This document shows, piece by piece, positions 36,316 to 44,244 of a stretch of DNA of 57,302 nt. The stretch spans positions 1 through 57,302 of the forward strand of contig CALJJZ010000062.1 in the NCBI GenBank assembly GCA_937973635.1, in the 5' to 3' direction. The notes under the pieces are model-generated. The model was not told the origin of the DNA. It saw only the letters and a list, made by a program, of their open reading frames with translations, and made no database searches. Numbering within the stretch: the stretch's first letter is position 1; every line of letters starts with the position of its first letter. Source of the DNA: an uncultured Bacillota bacterium. Lineage in GTDB: Bacteria > Bacillota > Dethiobacteria > DTU022 > UBA8154. The position numbers were made by a program, and so were the translations under genes.

Positions 36316-37878
36316 TCACTTTGCCCCGATGTATTTTTGCCTCATGGCCGGTTTATTGATCTTCCCTGTGACATTGCGCAGCACTTCATCAAAGACCACC
36401 TTTTCAGGCCATTTATATTTGGCCAGACCCTGGGCCGCGCAAAACTCTACCACTTCTTTTTCTTCCATCGTTTCCCCGGGATGCAGCTGGACAATAGCCA
36501 TGGCTATCTCCACCAGCCGCTCATGGGGATAACCGATAACCGCAACATCGGCGATCTTGGGGTGACGGCGCAATACATCTTCGATCTCTGCGGGGAATAT
36601 ATTTTCGCCGCCCCTGATGATCAGGTCTTTTTTGCGATCTGCAATATAGAAATAGCCGTCTTCATCTTTCCGTACTAAATCCCCCGTATATAACCATCCA
36701 TCTTTAATCGTTGCCGCAGTCATCTCGGGGTTACGGAAATACTCTTTCATGTTGCGTGTGCCTTTTAGGAGCAGCTCTCCAACTTCCCCGGGAGGCAGGT
36801 CATTACCCTCTTCATCCACGACACGGGCCAACGTATTAAAGGTTGGTTTTCCGATAGAACCAGGCCGTTTCAGGACGTCTTCGTCATAGAGGTTAAGCGT
36901 TCCCCCGCCGCCACCTTCTGTAATACCAAAAATATTGCCCGTTTTGAAGGGGAACAGCCTTTTCATATCTTCAAAAAGGACATAAGGGACAGGCTGGGCG
37001 CCGATCACGATGCTGCCTGTTACGTGGGAAAGGTCGTAGTCTTTAAGATCAATAATACCTTTTTTAATAGCGTTTACCGTATCAGACATAGTTGGCACAG
37101 TAACCCACCCATTGTTTACCTTTTCATTGCAGATGGCATCCAATAAATACCTTGGATCTGAAAGATCGAGCAAAATAACTATTTTCCCTCCCGCCAGGTA
37201 GCAGGGGAAAGAGAGGAAAAAGCTGCCGCTGTGATAAAAGGGGTGGGGCGCCAGATAGACAGTCTCATGGCCCGTGCTGTAGGTAAGGGCATTGCCCAGA
37301 CCGATCTGATAAAGGGTATTGTGGGTCTGGCAAACTGGCTTAGGTGCTCCCGTGGTGCCGGAGGTAAACATAAGTTCGGCCGGATCGTCCCAATCTACGT
37401 CCACCAGAACATCCTCATCAGAAGAGTTGTTCAGCACCTCCTGGTAAGAAATCATATCGGCCGGCACGTTCTCGCCCAAAACGATATAGTGGGTAATGGA
37501 GGACATCTCTTTTTGAATAGGCTGCACCTTAGAAAGAAAACCGTCGCCCATAATCATTACTTTGGGCTTGCTGGCATCAGCAGCGAATTTTATGTCGGAG
37601 GAGGCAAAACGGAAATTTAACGGCACAGCCACGGCCCCCACACGTAAAATAGCATAAAACGTCGTTATCCACTCCATGCTGTTCATCTGCAGGTGTAATA
37701 CAAAATCACCCTTTTGGACCCCCAGTTTTTGCAGGTAATTGGCTACTTTGTTTGTTTCTGCATTAAATTCCTTCCAGGTCATGGAACGCCTAAGGTTTTT
37801 TGACGGTGTTAGCTCTGCCAGGAACTCCTTCTCGGGGTATTTTTGTGCGTTGACGATTCCATACCAAGCAAAATTCAT
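36316..37878 (-). CDS. AMP-forming acyl-CoA ligase (class I)
   Basis: The 520-residue relative of the downstream ligase has 'FTSGTTGAPKPVCQTHN', 'GNIFGITEGGGGG', 'LYTGDLVRKDEDGYFYIADRKKDLIIRGGENIFPAEIE' and an A10-like 'RNVTGKINKPAM'. In the P-loop the usual Lys-Gly is Lys-Pro, which could alter ATP binding. It follows bzdO after 83 bases. A role in activating benzoate, a cyclohexane carboxylate or pimelate is possible but not shown by sequence. Confidence 0.84.
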   Translation of the reverse strand: MNFAWYGIVNAQKYPEKEFLAELTPSKNLRRSMTWKEFNAETNKVANYLQKLGVQKGDFVLHLQMNSMEWITTFYAILRVGAVAVPLNFRFASSDIKFAADASKPKVMIMGDGFLSKVQPIQKEMSSITHYIVLGENVPADMISYQEVLNNSSDEDVLVDVDWDDPAELMFTSGTTGAPKPVCQTHNTLYQIGLGNALTYSTGHETVYLAPHPFYHSGSFFLSFPCYLAGGKIVILLDLSDPRYLLDAICNEKVNNGWVTVPTMSDTVNAIKKGIIDLKDYDLSHVTGSIVIGAQPVPYVLFEDMKRLFPFKTGNIFGITEGGGGGTLNLYDEDVLKRPGSIGKPTFNTLARVVDEEGNDLPPGEVGELLLKGTRNMKEYFRNPEMTAATIKDGWLYTGDLVRKDEDGYFYIADRKKDLIIRGGENIFPAEIEDVLRRHPKIADVAVIGYPHERLVEIAMAIVQLHPGETMEEKEVVEFCAAQGLAKYKWPEKVVFDEVLRNVTGKINKPAMRQKYIGAK

Positions 37879-37961
37879 CTACAATAACCTCCCCATTATT
37901 TTCTATGCATAGGGTTGAGCCCCCATGCACAATTATAAGCCGGTTGCAATATGCCTGGTAC

Positions 37962-39179
37962 TCAGGCCGACTCAAGTTGTTCAAAAAAGGGTTCTAGCTT
38001 TGCCATGATATGTGCTTCGGAAAAAAACCTCAGATCCGACATGTCAGCCTCAAAGACAACTCCTGGCAATCCAGTAAGCTTGCTAATTATATTTTTTTTG
38101 TCATAAAGGCCAAAGGCGTTAGGCTTGCAGCTACGGTTTGAAAAAAGCATAAAACCATCAACATCATATTTTTGCATTAATTTTATCTTTCTTTGAATGC
38201 GGTGCTCAAAAACACGGTTTACAAATTCTTCAGTGTAGTTCTCCGCAAGGCTTTCCAGCGGCCGATCCAAATCAAAGGAGTAGGCCCAGGAGTGAGTATA
38301 CTGTGAAACGGCTACCAGAGCATGATGGGACGCACAAATATCGGAAAACCAGCGCATCTTAGGCCAGAGAGGGATATGGTCAAAGTACAGCTTATAGCGT
38401 TCATTTTCAATAGCATAAACTTTATTCTTAATCCGCTCCTCCAATTCCTGCTTTAATTTACGGTAATAATCTACCGCCTGTGGCGTCCCCCGCCATGTTA
38501 CAATGGGAGCCATGTGGAAGCAGGCATCAAAAAAACCAAATGGCGCCGGCTTCATAGCTGCCGTATCAAGGATCTCATTCCAGAGACGGCATGCTTCATT
38601 GGCATAACCCATTACTTCACGCAAGCGGTCATAATCAAACTTTTTGCCTGTATAGTCCTCCAGGAAAGCAATTAGTTCCTGCAGCTGAGCAACATAGTAG
38701 CGTGTGGTCAGCTCGTCCAGTTCCATGCCGACCTGAGGCGCGTCCAGCAAAAAGTAAGGAGCATGGTAAAAACGTCCAGCTACCTCAAACCATTTGGAAA
38801 GACTACCGCACTGTGTATTGCAGCAAAGGAGCAAATCTGGTTTAACTATCTCTCCTAGTGGGTGCTCCTGACTGTGGGCATCGCCAATACCACAGCGAGA
38901 ATAAGCGCAAAGATCATGAGCATAACCCTTTGCTTCAGCTACAATTGAAAATTTGTCAGCCAGTTTGCGTGCAGAAGCCACAGCACCAAAATTTTCAGGG
39001 TAGAAAGGAAATAGGCCGGCAGCATAGATAATTTCAACAGGGGAGACAGCGGTTACCCAAGCGACGGGAATGCCCTTTTCCTTAGCTTCTGCACCCTGGG
39101 CATAATAATCGGCCATTAATTGTTTCATTAATTCAGCTGTTTGCCAAGGCACCTTATCGGACAGCGTCCTCACCCCCAA
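37962..39179 (-). CDS. bzdO: Benzoyl-CoA reductase catalytic-side subunit, BzdO/BcrB-like
   Basis: This protein of up to 405 residues is in the 2-hydroxyacyl-CoA dehydratase D-component/benzoyl-CoA reductase family. Cluster ligands are expected among Cys91/96 ('CAYSRCGIGDA'), Cys120/124 and Cys351 ('NRSCKPNAFG'). With its partner it binds benzoyl-CoA and [4Fe-4S] clusters and carries out the two-electron ring reduction. The TTG at 39179 opens the frame, overlapping bzdN by 26 bases; GTGs at 39173 or 39152 are alternatives. Relatives dehydrate 2-hydroxyacyl-CoAs, but dch, had and oah nearby favour the reductase. Confidence 0.8.
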   Translation of the reverse strand: MGVRTLSDKVPWQTAELMKQLMADYYAQGAEAKEKGIPVAWVTAVSPVEIIYAAGLFPFYPENFGAVASARKLADKFSIVAEAKGYAHDLCAYSRCGIGDAHSQEHPLGEIVKPDLLLCCNTQCGSLSKWFEVAGRFYHAPYFLLDAPQVGMELDELTTRYYVAQLQELIAFLEDYTGKKFDYDRLREVMGYANEACRLWNEILDTAAMKPAPFGFFDACFHMAPIVTWRGTPQAVDYYRKLKQELEERIKNKVYAIENERYKLYFDHIPLWPKMRWFSDICASHHALVAVSQYTHSWAYSFDLDRPLESLAENYTEEFVNRVFEHRIQRKIKLMQKYDVDGFMLFSNRSCKPNAFGLYDKKNIISKLTGLPGVVFEADMSDLRFFSEAHIMAKLEPFFEQLESA

Positions 39180-40338
39180 GCATTTCTATAAACGCATGCA
39201 CTCTTGTCTGTAACTGGCCGAGCGGAATACCACCATAAGCAGTCTCTATACGAATAGCTGGAATACCCGCTTTCTCCATAGCCTGCATATTATCATAATA
39301 ATCGTAATTCTCAGGTTCGCAGAATTTTAAATGCAGGAATATTACGCCTCCAGCTTCCTTTTCCCGGGCCAGCTTGACCAGGTATTCCGCCCTGCGCTTT
39401 TCCCGGATTTCATAGAAAGCTGCAGGCATTCGCTTTAACTGGCGCTGCACCAGCGCTTCAAGGGGATCACCGTTAGCTGCCACATCCGCCTCCAGGTAGC
39501 GAAACCCATTTTTTAGGTCATCAGCGACAACTACCCCCCCTTTTTCATTAATAAAATCAAGCAGCTCCAATGGTTCCAGCAATGTACCGGAGATCACTAG
39601 TTGGTGCCTGCTTGCCCTGGTGAAACACTCCTTTTCTTCCTTTAAGACAGCAAATAGCTGCCTTAGCAACTGGTTGAGCTTCTCCCGGGGCATAACCATG
39701 GCAGCCTTGATAATTTTAAAAAGGTCCTTGCTGCTAAGAACCTGCGGGGCCTCGACCTGTATCCCGTAAAGCTGCCTGAGAAGCTGGCGATTATGGTTAT
39801 AAAGGGCGATGCTATTCTTTAATGCCCCTTCTTCGATCTTCTTCCCCCGGAATTCTTCCAACCTTTTTTTAATACGTTCCAATTCCCCGTAAAGATAGGC
39901 CCCGGCACTGGGACGGTCAACCTGCCGCGGTAAGCGATAGTTCTCCATCAAAGGAAGGGGACGAACATGTTTCCAGATACCCAAAAGCATACGGGTAGTA
40001 TCGCAAGTCTGCGGGATGATCAAACCATCCAGGAAAGAGATTTTGTCCTGCAAGGCCACGGCTAAAGCATTGCGGGAAAAGGAACAAGCCCAGGTTTGCA
40101 GGTGGGCATCGGCAAATTCCAGCTTTCCTTCCTCTGCATTGACTGCATAAGGGAGAAATCCGGCCGCGTGAATTAATTCTTCCGGCACATCGGATAGTAA
40201 AAAACCTATAACCTTTCCTCCATGTTCTTCTTGCCATTGCGTGGCCTGCCTGGCGGGATTTTCTGCCGCTTCTCTAAGTATTTCCAAAGCTTCTAAGCTA
40301 TTCAAGTTTCCTGCACCCTCTTCCCTGTTTTGCAGCAT
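39154..40338 (-). CDS. bzdN: Benzoyl-CoA reductase catalytic-side subunit, BzdN/BcrC-like
   Basis: The 394-residue subunit pairs with the downstream one. Three well-placed cysteines are Cys85 ('WACSFSRN'), Cys112 ('PQTCDTTR') and Cys340 ('LKFCEPENYDYY'). The last, followed by 'RIETAYG', matches the C-terminal cluster region of BcrC/BzdN and related dehydratases. Its ATG shares one base with the stop of the 2-hydroxyacid dehydrogenase gene upstream. The ATPase partners are 18 kb away, an unusual split. Confidence 0.8.
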   Translation of the reverse strand: MLQNREEGAGNLNSLEALEILREAAENPARQATQWQEEHGGKVIGFLLSDVPEELIHAAGFLPYAVNAEEGKLEFADAHLQTWACSFSRNALAVALQDKISFLDGLIIPQTCDTTRMLLGIWKHVRPLPLMENYRLPRQVDRPSAGAYLYGELERIKKRLEEFRGKKIEEGALKNSIALYNHNRQLLRQLYGIQVEAPQVLSSKDLFKIIKAAMVMPREKLNQLLRQLFAVLKEEKECFTRASRHQLVISGTLLEPLELLDFINEKGGVVVADDLKNGFRYLEADVAANGDPLEALVQRQLKRMPAAFYEIREKRRAEYLVKLAREKEAGGVIFLHLKFCEPENYDYYDNMQAMEKAGIPAIRIETAYGGIPLGQLQTRVHAFIEMLGGEDAVR

Positions 40339-41342
40339 TAATACCCCCCAAACCCGGGAACAACATTGGTTAAGGGCAACCCTTGCAGCCAGCGCTCAAT
40401 ATTGTCTACAAAAGCCCCACCAAATCTTTTAGCATACATGTCGGTCCAACCAGAGCAGTGAGGTGTAATCAGCAAATTTTTGGTGCCCCAAATCTCGTCT
40501 TCAGGTGGCAAATAAGAAGGTAATGGGTTCTTTATCCACTGCGTATCATTGGCAGCGCCGGCAATCCACCCTTCATTAAGGGCTTTCATCAAGTCTTCTT
40601 TAATGATTAAGGAACCCCGTGCGCAGTTGATCAGATATGCGCTTTTTTTCATCAACTTAAAAGTCCGCTCGTTCATCATCCCTATGGTGTCGCTTGTTTC
40701 CGGACAAGAGAGGACAAGAAAATCACTTTGGGCAATAACTTCGTCCACCTGGTTGTTAAGGTAGACTTTATCCACGAAAGGCACATCCATTATTTGTATA
40801 TCTGTGCCGATTACATACATATCAAAAGCTTTAGCCCTTTTGGCAATCTGACGGCCAATGCCGCCAAGCCCCACGATACCAATAGTTTTACCGTAAAGCT
40901 CTTCTCCCCGGATACGTATGAATTTCCTTTCTTTTTGGTTTTCCCATATCTGCGTGAATTTTTTTGCCAGATTAAGCATCAAACCAAGTACATATTCGGC
41001 AATAGGTATGCCTGAGCCGCCCGGTAAATTTAGCAAAGGCACATGGGGGGGGATCTTGCCCCACTTCTCCCAGTGATCATAGCCTGCGCTCAAGGTCATA
41101 ATCCACTGTAAATCCTTCATCTCCGGTATGCGTTCTACAATAACACCAGTCCCTATAATATGTGTATCCAGATACTCGTCAGGAGTAAATTCCGCAGCCC
41201 CGTTTTGCAGCAGGCGAACACGTATTTCACCGTTCTTTACTTTTTCTGGAAAACGCTCTTTGATCAATTCCTCGTACTCGTCTGGCGTGCCAAGCCCTGG
41301 TTGCAATACAACAAGAATGTTTAATGGATTAAAATGATGCAC
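40338..41342 (-). CDS. D-2-hydroxyacid dehydrogenase family NAD(P) oxidoreductase
   Basis: The 334-residue protein has the Rossmann loop 'GIVGLGGIGRQIAKRA' (GLGGIG at 158-163) and the catalytic Arg in 'NCARGSLI'. The catalytic His is in 'ITPHCSGWTD', and a Glu between them is expected. Family members reduce 2-oxoacids to (R)-2-hydroxyacids or oxidise them. It is translationally coupled (TAATG) to bzdN, and no step of the known benzoyl-CoA pathway needs such an enzyme, so its role here is unclear. A GTG start with GGGGAGTG upstream is used. Confidence 0.82.
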   Translation of the reverse strand: MHHFNPLNILVVLQPGLGTPDEYEELIKERFPEKVKNGEIRVRLLQNGAAEFTPDEYLDTHIIGTGVIVERIPEMKDLQWIMTLSAGYDHWEKWGKIPPHVPLLNLPGGSGIPIAEYVLGLMLNLAKKFTQIWENQKERKFIRIRGEELYGKTIGIVGLGGIGRQIAKRAKAFDMYVIGTDIQIMDVPFVDKVYLNNQVDEVIAQSDFLVLSCPETSDTIGMMNERTFKLMKKSAYLINCARGSLIIKEDLMKALNEGWIAGAANDTQWIKNPLPSYLPPEDEIWGTKNLLITPHCSGWTDMYAKRFGGAFVDNIERWLQGLPLTNVVPGFGGY

Positions 41343-41573
41343 TTAATACACTCCCCTGCTTGTTTTTAACTTTAGAAAAGAGACCCCGCCGTTGCACCGA
41401 TTTAAAATTTTTTTTAATCATCTGCCTCCTTCCATTGAATAAATATTATTGCTTATTCTATTTTACATTTTAATTACGGATATTCTAGGTTTTCAATCAA
41501 TTTTTTTCAAAGAAGACAATTCTACATTTAAAGCCAAAAATCCTTCTCAAGCTGTTATTTATCAATCCAGTTT

Positions 41574-42403
41574 TCAAGCGATATTTAACAGAACAGCTGC
41601 GTTTCCTCCAAGTATTCTTCCTTGACTTTCCTGGTTTAGCCCCAAGCTTTTGATTTCAGCAATATTTCCTGCGATGTCAATAACGCCAGGCCAATCAGAT
41701 CCAAAAATAACCTTGCTTGCTATGGTTTCTAATTCAGGGAAATAAGATAACAGCTTTTGCGGAGGCAATCCTGCTATTTCCAGGAAGACATTTTGATGCA
41801 ACCTGCATAAAAAAAGGCTCGATCGTACCAAAAACCCCGGCCACCGTGAACCATGATAAGGTTTAAGCTGGGAAAATCCACGGCTACGTCGTCAAGAAAG
41901 ATAGGATCGCCATACTTTAAACGGGCCCCTTTAAATAAAGAAGTTCCCGTATGAATCATGACGGGAACATTTAACTCTTGCGCACAGGCGTAAAGAGGAT
42001 AAAGCAAAGGGTCGTTAACATAATAATACTGGTATGTGGGATAAAGCTTTAAGCCGCAGAAACCGGCATTGACTAATTTTTTTAGTTCTGTCGCTAAGTC
42101 TGGTATCAGATGAGGATTTATGCTGGCAAAAGGGATCAACCCTTTATACCCTTTGCAAAAATTTAAAACGTACTCATTGGGGCAAATGCCAACAACAAGG
42201 GGGGAATAGTCAGCCATAACCACAGCATAGTCAATACCGCACCTTTTCAGATAACTAGCAAAATAAGCAGGGTCACTGAATTTTGCATAAAAATCATCCC
42301 AGTCATTAGCTTTTTGCAAGTTTTTAATCCAGTTTAGTGCAGGATCCCTATAGAAATCATAATATATTGGGTGCGTGTGAAAATCAATGACGGGGATACC
42401 CAA
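41574..42403 (-). pseudogene. Amidohydrolase-2 family metal-dependent hydrolase/decarboxylase, frameshifted
   Basis: Two overlapping frames together make one TIM-barrel protein of about 276 residues. The first carries 'IDFHTHP' (HxH metal site), 'GLKLYP', 'VMIHTG' and 'IMVHGG'; the second resumes with 'FLCRLHQNVFLEIAGLPP' and 'VIFGSDWPG' (catalytic Asp). The break is at a run of seven A (41809-41815; T7 in the coding strand); one extra T would restore the frame. The family includes decarboxylases of aromatic acids. GGAGG supports a TTG start at 42403. Mutation, sequencing error and slippage cannot be separated here. Confidence 0.78.
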
Positions 42404-42468
42404 CTGGTAGATGCCTCCTCCATTAAAGCCAGCAAACCTTCTCCTGCAAAGGCATTCCTGAAATAGCA

Positions 42469-42499
42469 CTCCCGCCTACTTTTTTCAAGCAGGCGGGAG
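42469..42499 (-). terminator. Hairpin after oah
   Basis: CTCCCGCCT (42469-42477) pairs with AGGCGGGAG (42491-42499) around a 13-base loop. It lies 20 bases after the oah stop codon. No T-run follows on the minus strand, so it may be a weak terminator or mRNA stabiliser. Confidence 0.5.
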
Positions 42500-42519
42500 C
42501 TATTATCTGGGATCTGTCT

Positions 42520-43653
42520 TTATTCTTTACGCGGCCCCAATACGGCGTCCACGAGCTCTTGATCAAACGGTTTCCCTTCGGCAAGCAACTGGCGATACTT
42601 AACAAAGTCAATAACGTCTCTGCCCGTAAGCTTCTTCGTGTTAAAGGCATTGAAGCCAAGATATGCCTCTGTCTGCATATTGGCGCCAAGCCAGTGACGG
42701 AAGAAGTTCTTGTTTGTATCCCAGAAGAACCTCTTCTTCTGGCGGATAGCATCGATGGACATCATCAGGCAGTTGGGGAAAAGGTTGGTAAAGGTCCAGA
42801 CGATCCTGTTGACCTCTTTATCAACCAGGCTAAAATCGGTCTCAGCTTTGGCCACAATCTCTTTAGCTTTTGCTGCCGCTTCACCGGTGACATATTCACC
42901 GTAAACAATGGCCCCGTCATCAACATATTTGTCTGTAACGACTAAGGGGTTACGCACAAACTTGCCATCTACCTTTAATACTGGCAGTGCCTTGGAGATC
43001 AAGCCAAGCCGCTCCATCTTATAGGCGCTCCACATTTCGCAGGAAATACAATTCCACATCGCCTGCTCCATGGTAAGGAACTCGGGCAGGAAATCGCCGG
43101 AACCGCCAACTGGTGCCGAGCCATGCTTGGGCCCTGCCTGACCGAAAATTGCCAGGTCTGAAGAAATGGCGAGGTCACAGGCCAAGCCAATCTCTTGCCC
43201 GCCAGCCACGCGCATACCATTTACACGGCAGATAACCGGCTTCTTGGCCATAAGGATCGAATCCACCATGGCATTGAAGAGATCCATATAAGCCATATAT
43301 TCACTGGGGTTCAAGCTGTAGTATTCGGCGTATTCCTTGGTATTGCCTCCGGTGCAGAAAGCTTTATCGCCTACAGCTGTAAAAATAATCGCTACTACGG
43401 AACGGTCTGCAGATCCCCTTTGCATACCGGCGATAACACCTTTGACCATTTCCGTAGTATAAGAGTTATATTGAGTGGGGTTGTTCAAAGTCACCCATGC
43501 AGTGTAAAGCCCTTCCACAACATTGCCAGCCGGGTCTACTACCGGCTTCTTTTCAAACATAACGCATGGTGCTTCTGTCCCAAAATAATTTTCTCCGAAA
43601 AGTTGATGGTCTTTAAGATCAGTCTGCCGGGGCCACTTAAATACGTCTACCAT
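42520..43653 (-). CDS. oah: 6-oxocyclohex-1-ene-1-carbonyl-CoA hydrolase (ring-opening), Oah/BamA
   Basis: Oah adds two waters to 6-oxocyclohex-1-ene-1-carbonyl-CoA and cleaves the ring to 3-hydroxypimelyl-CoA; bamA/oah is the standard marker for anaerobic aromatic degraders. The 377-residue crotonase-type protein has the family N-terminus 'LKDHQLFGENYFGTEAP', 'FCTGGNTKEYAEYY', 'NGMRVAGGQEIGLACDL' and 'FGQAGPKHGSAPVGGSGDFLP', all typical of BamA. Length matches the Thauera enzyme. It has AAGGAGG seven bases before ATG and its own promoter-like sequence. Confidence 0.94.
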   Translation of the reverse strand: MVDVFKWPRQTDLKDHQLFGENYFGTEAPCVMFEKKPVVDPAGNVVEGLYTAWVTLNNPTQYNSYTTEMVKGVIAGMQRGSADRSVVAIIFTAVGDKAFCTGGNTKEYAEYYSLNPSEYMAYMDLFNAMVDSILMAKKPVICRVNGMRVAGGQEIGLACDLAISSDLAIFGQAGPKHGSAPVGGSGDFLPEFLTMEQAMWNCISCEMWSAYKMERLGLISKALPVLKVDGKFVRNPLVVTDKYVDDGAIVYGEYVTGEAAAKAKEIVAKAETDFSLVDKEVNRIVWTFTNLFPNCLMMSIDAIRQKKRFFWDTNKNFFRHWLGANMQTEAYLGFNAFNTKKLTGRDVIDFVKYRQLLAEGKPFDQELVDAVLGPRKE

Positions 43654-43679
43654 TAAATAAACCTCCTTACGTTTTTTTA

Positions 43680-43685
43680 ATTATA
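43680..43685 (-). promoter_or_regulatory. Candidate -10 element of the oah promoter
   Basis: A perfect TATAAT lies on the minus strand 26 bases upstream of the oah ATG. I find no good -35 at 16-18 bases, so an activator-dependent promoter is possible. Confidence 0.4.
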
Positions 43686-43827
43686 CAGTTTCACAGGCCT
43701 GCAACTTATACTTTCACCCTGTGCCAAACGGCATTAAGCACTGTGACGGATTGTGCTTTTACCCACCTCCCTCCGCTTAACAGGCAAAAATACGGCTTTC
43801 CAGTGTATAGCTGTAAAAAATATCTCC

Positions 43828-44238
43828 TTACGCCGGGACCAGTTCATAACTAATTTGGCCTCCGGGAAGGAAAGCCGTTACCGCTTTCAGATCCATACCC
43901 ACTTTTATTTGTCCTTCCTCCAGATCCTTGCTTAAACGCCCAAAAACTTTTACACCATCAAAATCTGCCAGAGCCAAGGTATAAGGTACATCGTCCTCAA
44001 AGCCTGTGGGGCCATAATGTACCCGGGTAAAACTGACCAGCTTGCCTGTACCCTCTATCTTAAACCATTCCATGGTACTGTCCGGGCACCAGGGGCAATC
44101 GGCACGGGGCGGAAAATAGATGCGGCCGCACTGGGAACATTTGGTGGCGGTAAGATCTCCTTTTTCCAGGTTTTCTATGAAAGCGCCAACCTTTGTTTGT
44201 GCAGTGAAGCTTACACGGCCAAATTTTTCAAAGCCCAT
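43828..44238 (-). CDS. DUF35 zinc-ribbon/OB-fold acyl-CoA-binding protein (thiolase partner)
   Basis: The 136-residue protein has an N-terminal rubredoxin-like zinc ribbon ('KCSQCGRIYFPPRADCPWC', CxxC-x10-CxxC), then an OB fold with 'GTGKLVSFTRVHYGPTGF'. DUF35 proteins bind acyl-CoA and pair with SCP-x-type thiolases; BbsA of the toluene pathway is an example. The gene is seven bases after the thiolase gene, which supports a two-subunit thiolase. Confidence 0.88.
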   Translation of the reverse strand: MGFEKFGRVSFTAQTKVGAFIENLEKGDLTATKCSQCGRIYFPPRADCPWCPDSTMEWFKIEGTGKLVSFTRVHYGPTGFEDDVPYTLALADFDGVKVFGRLSKDLEEGQIKVGMDLKAVTAFLPGGQISYELVPA

Positions 44239-44244
44239 AGTTTT

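Noticed and set aside
37962-40338. (R)-2-hydroxyglutaryl-CoA or phenyllactyl-CoA dehydratase as the primary call
   Set aside because: Same superfamily and a 2-hydroxyacid dehydrogenase is adjacent, but two ATPase subunits plus dch, had and oah in the window make benzoyl-CoA reductase the better explanation; kept as an alternative.
41574-42469. Two separate amidohydrolase genes
   Set aside because: The two frames hold complementary halves of one TIM barrel joined at a homopolymer run; they are one broken gene.
43654-43827. Sigma-54 promoter upstream of oah
   Set aside because: TGGCAC and TTGCA are both present on the minus strand but 16 bases apart instead of 5.
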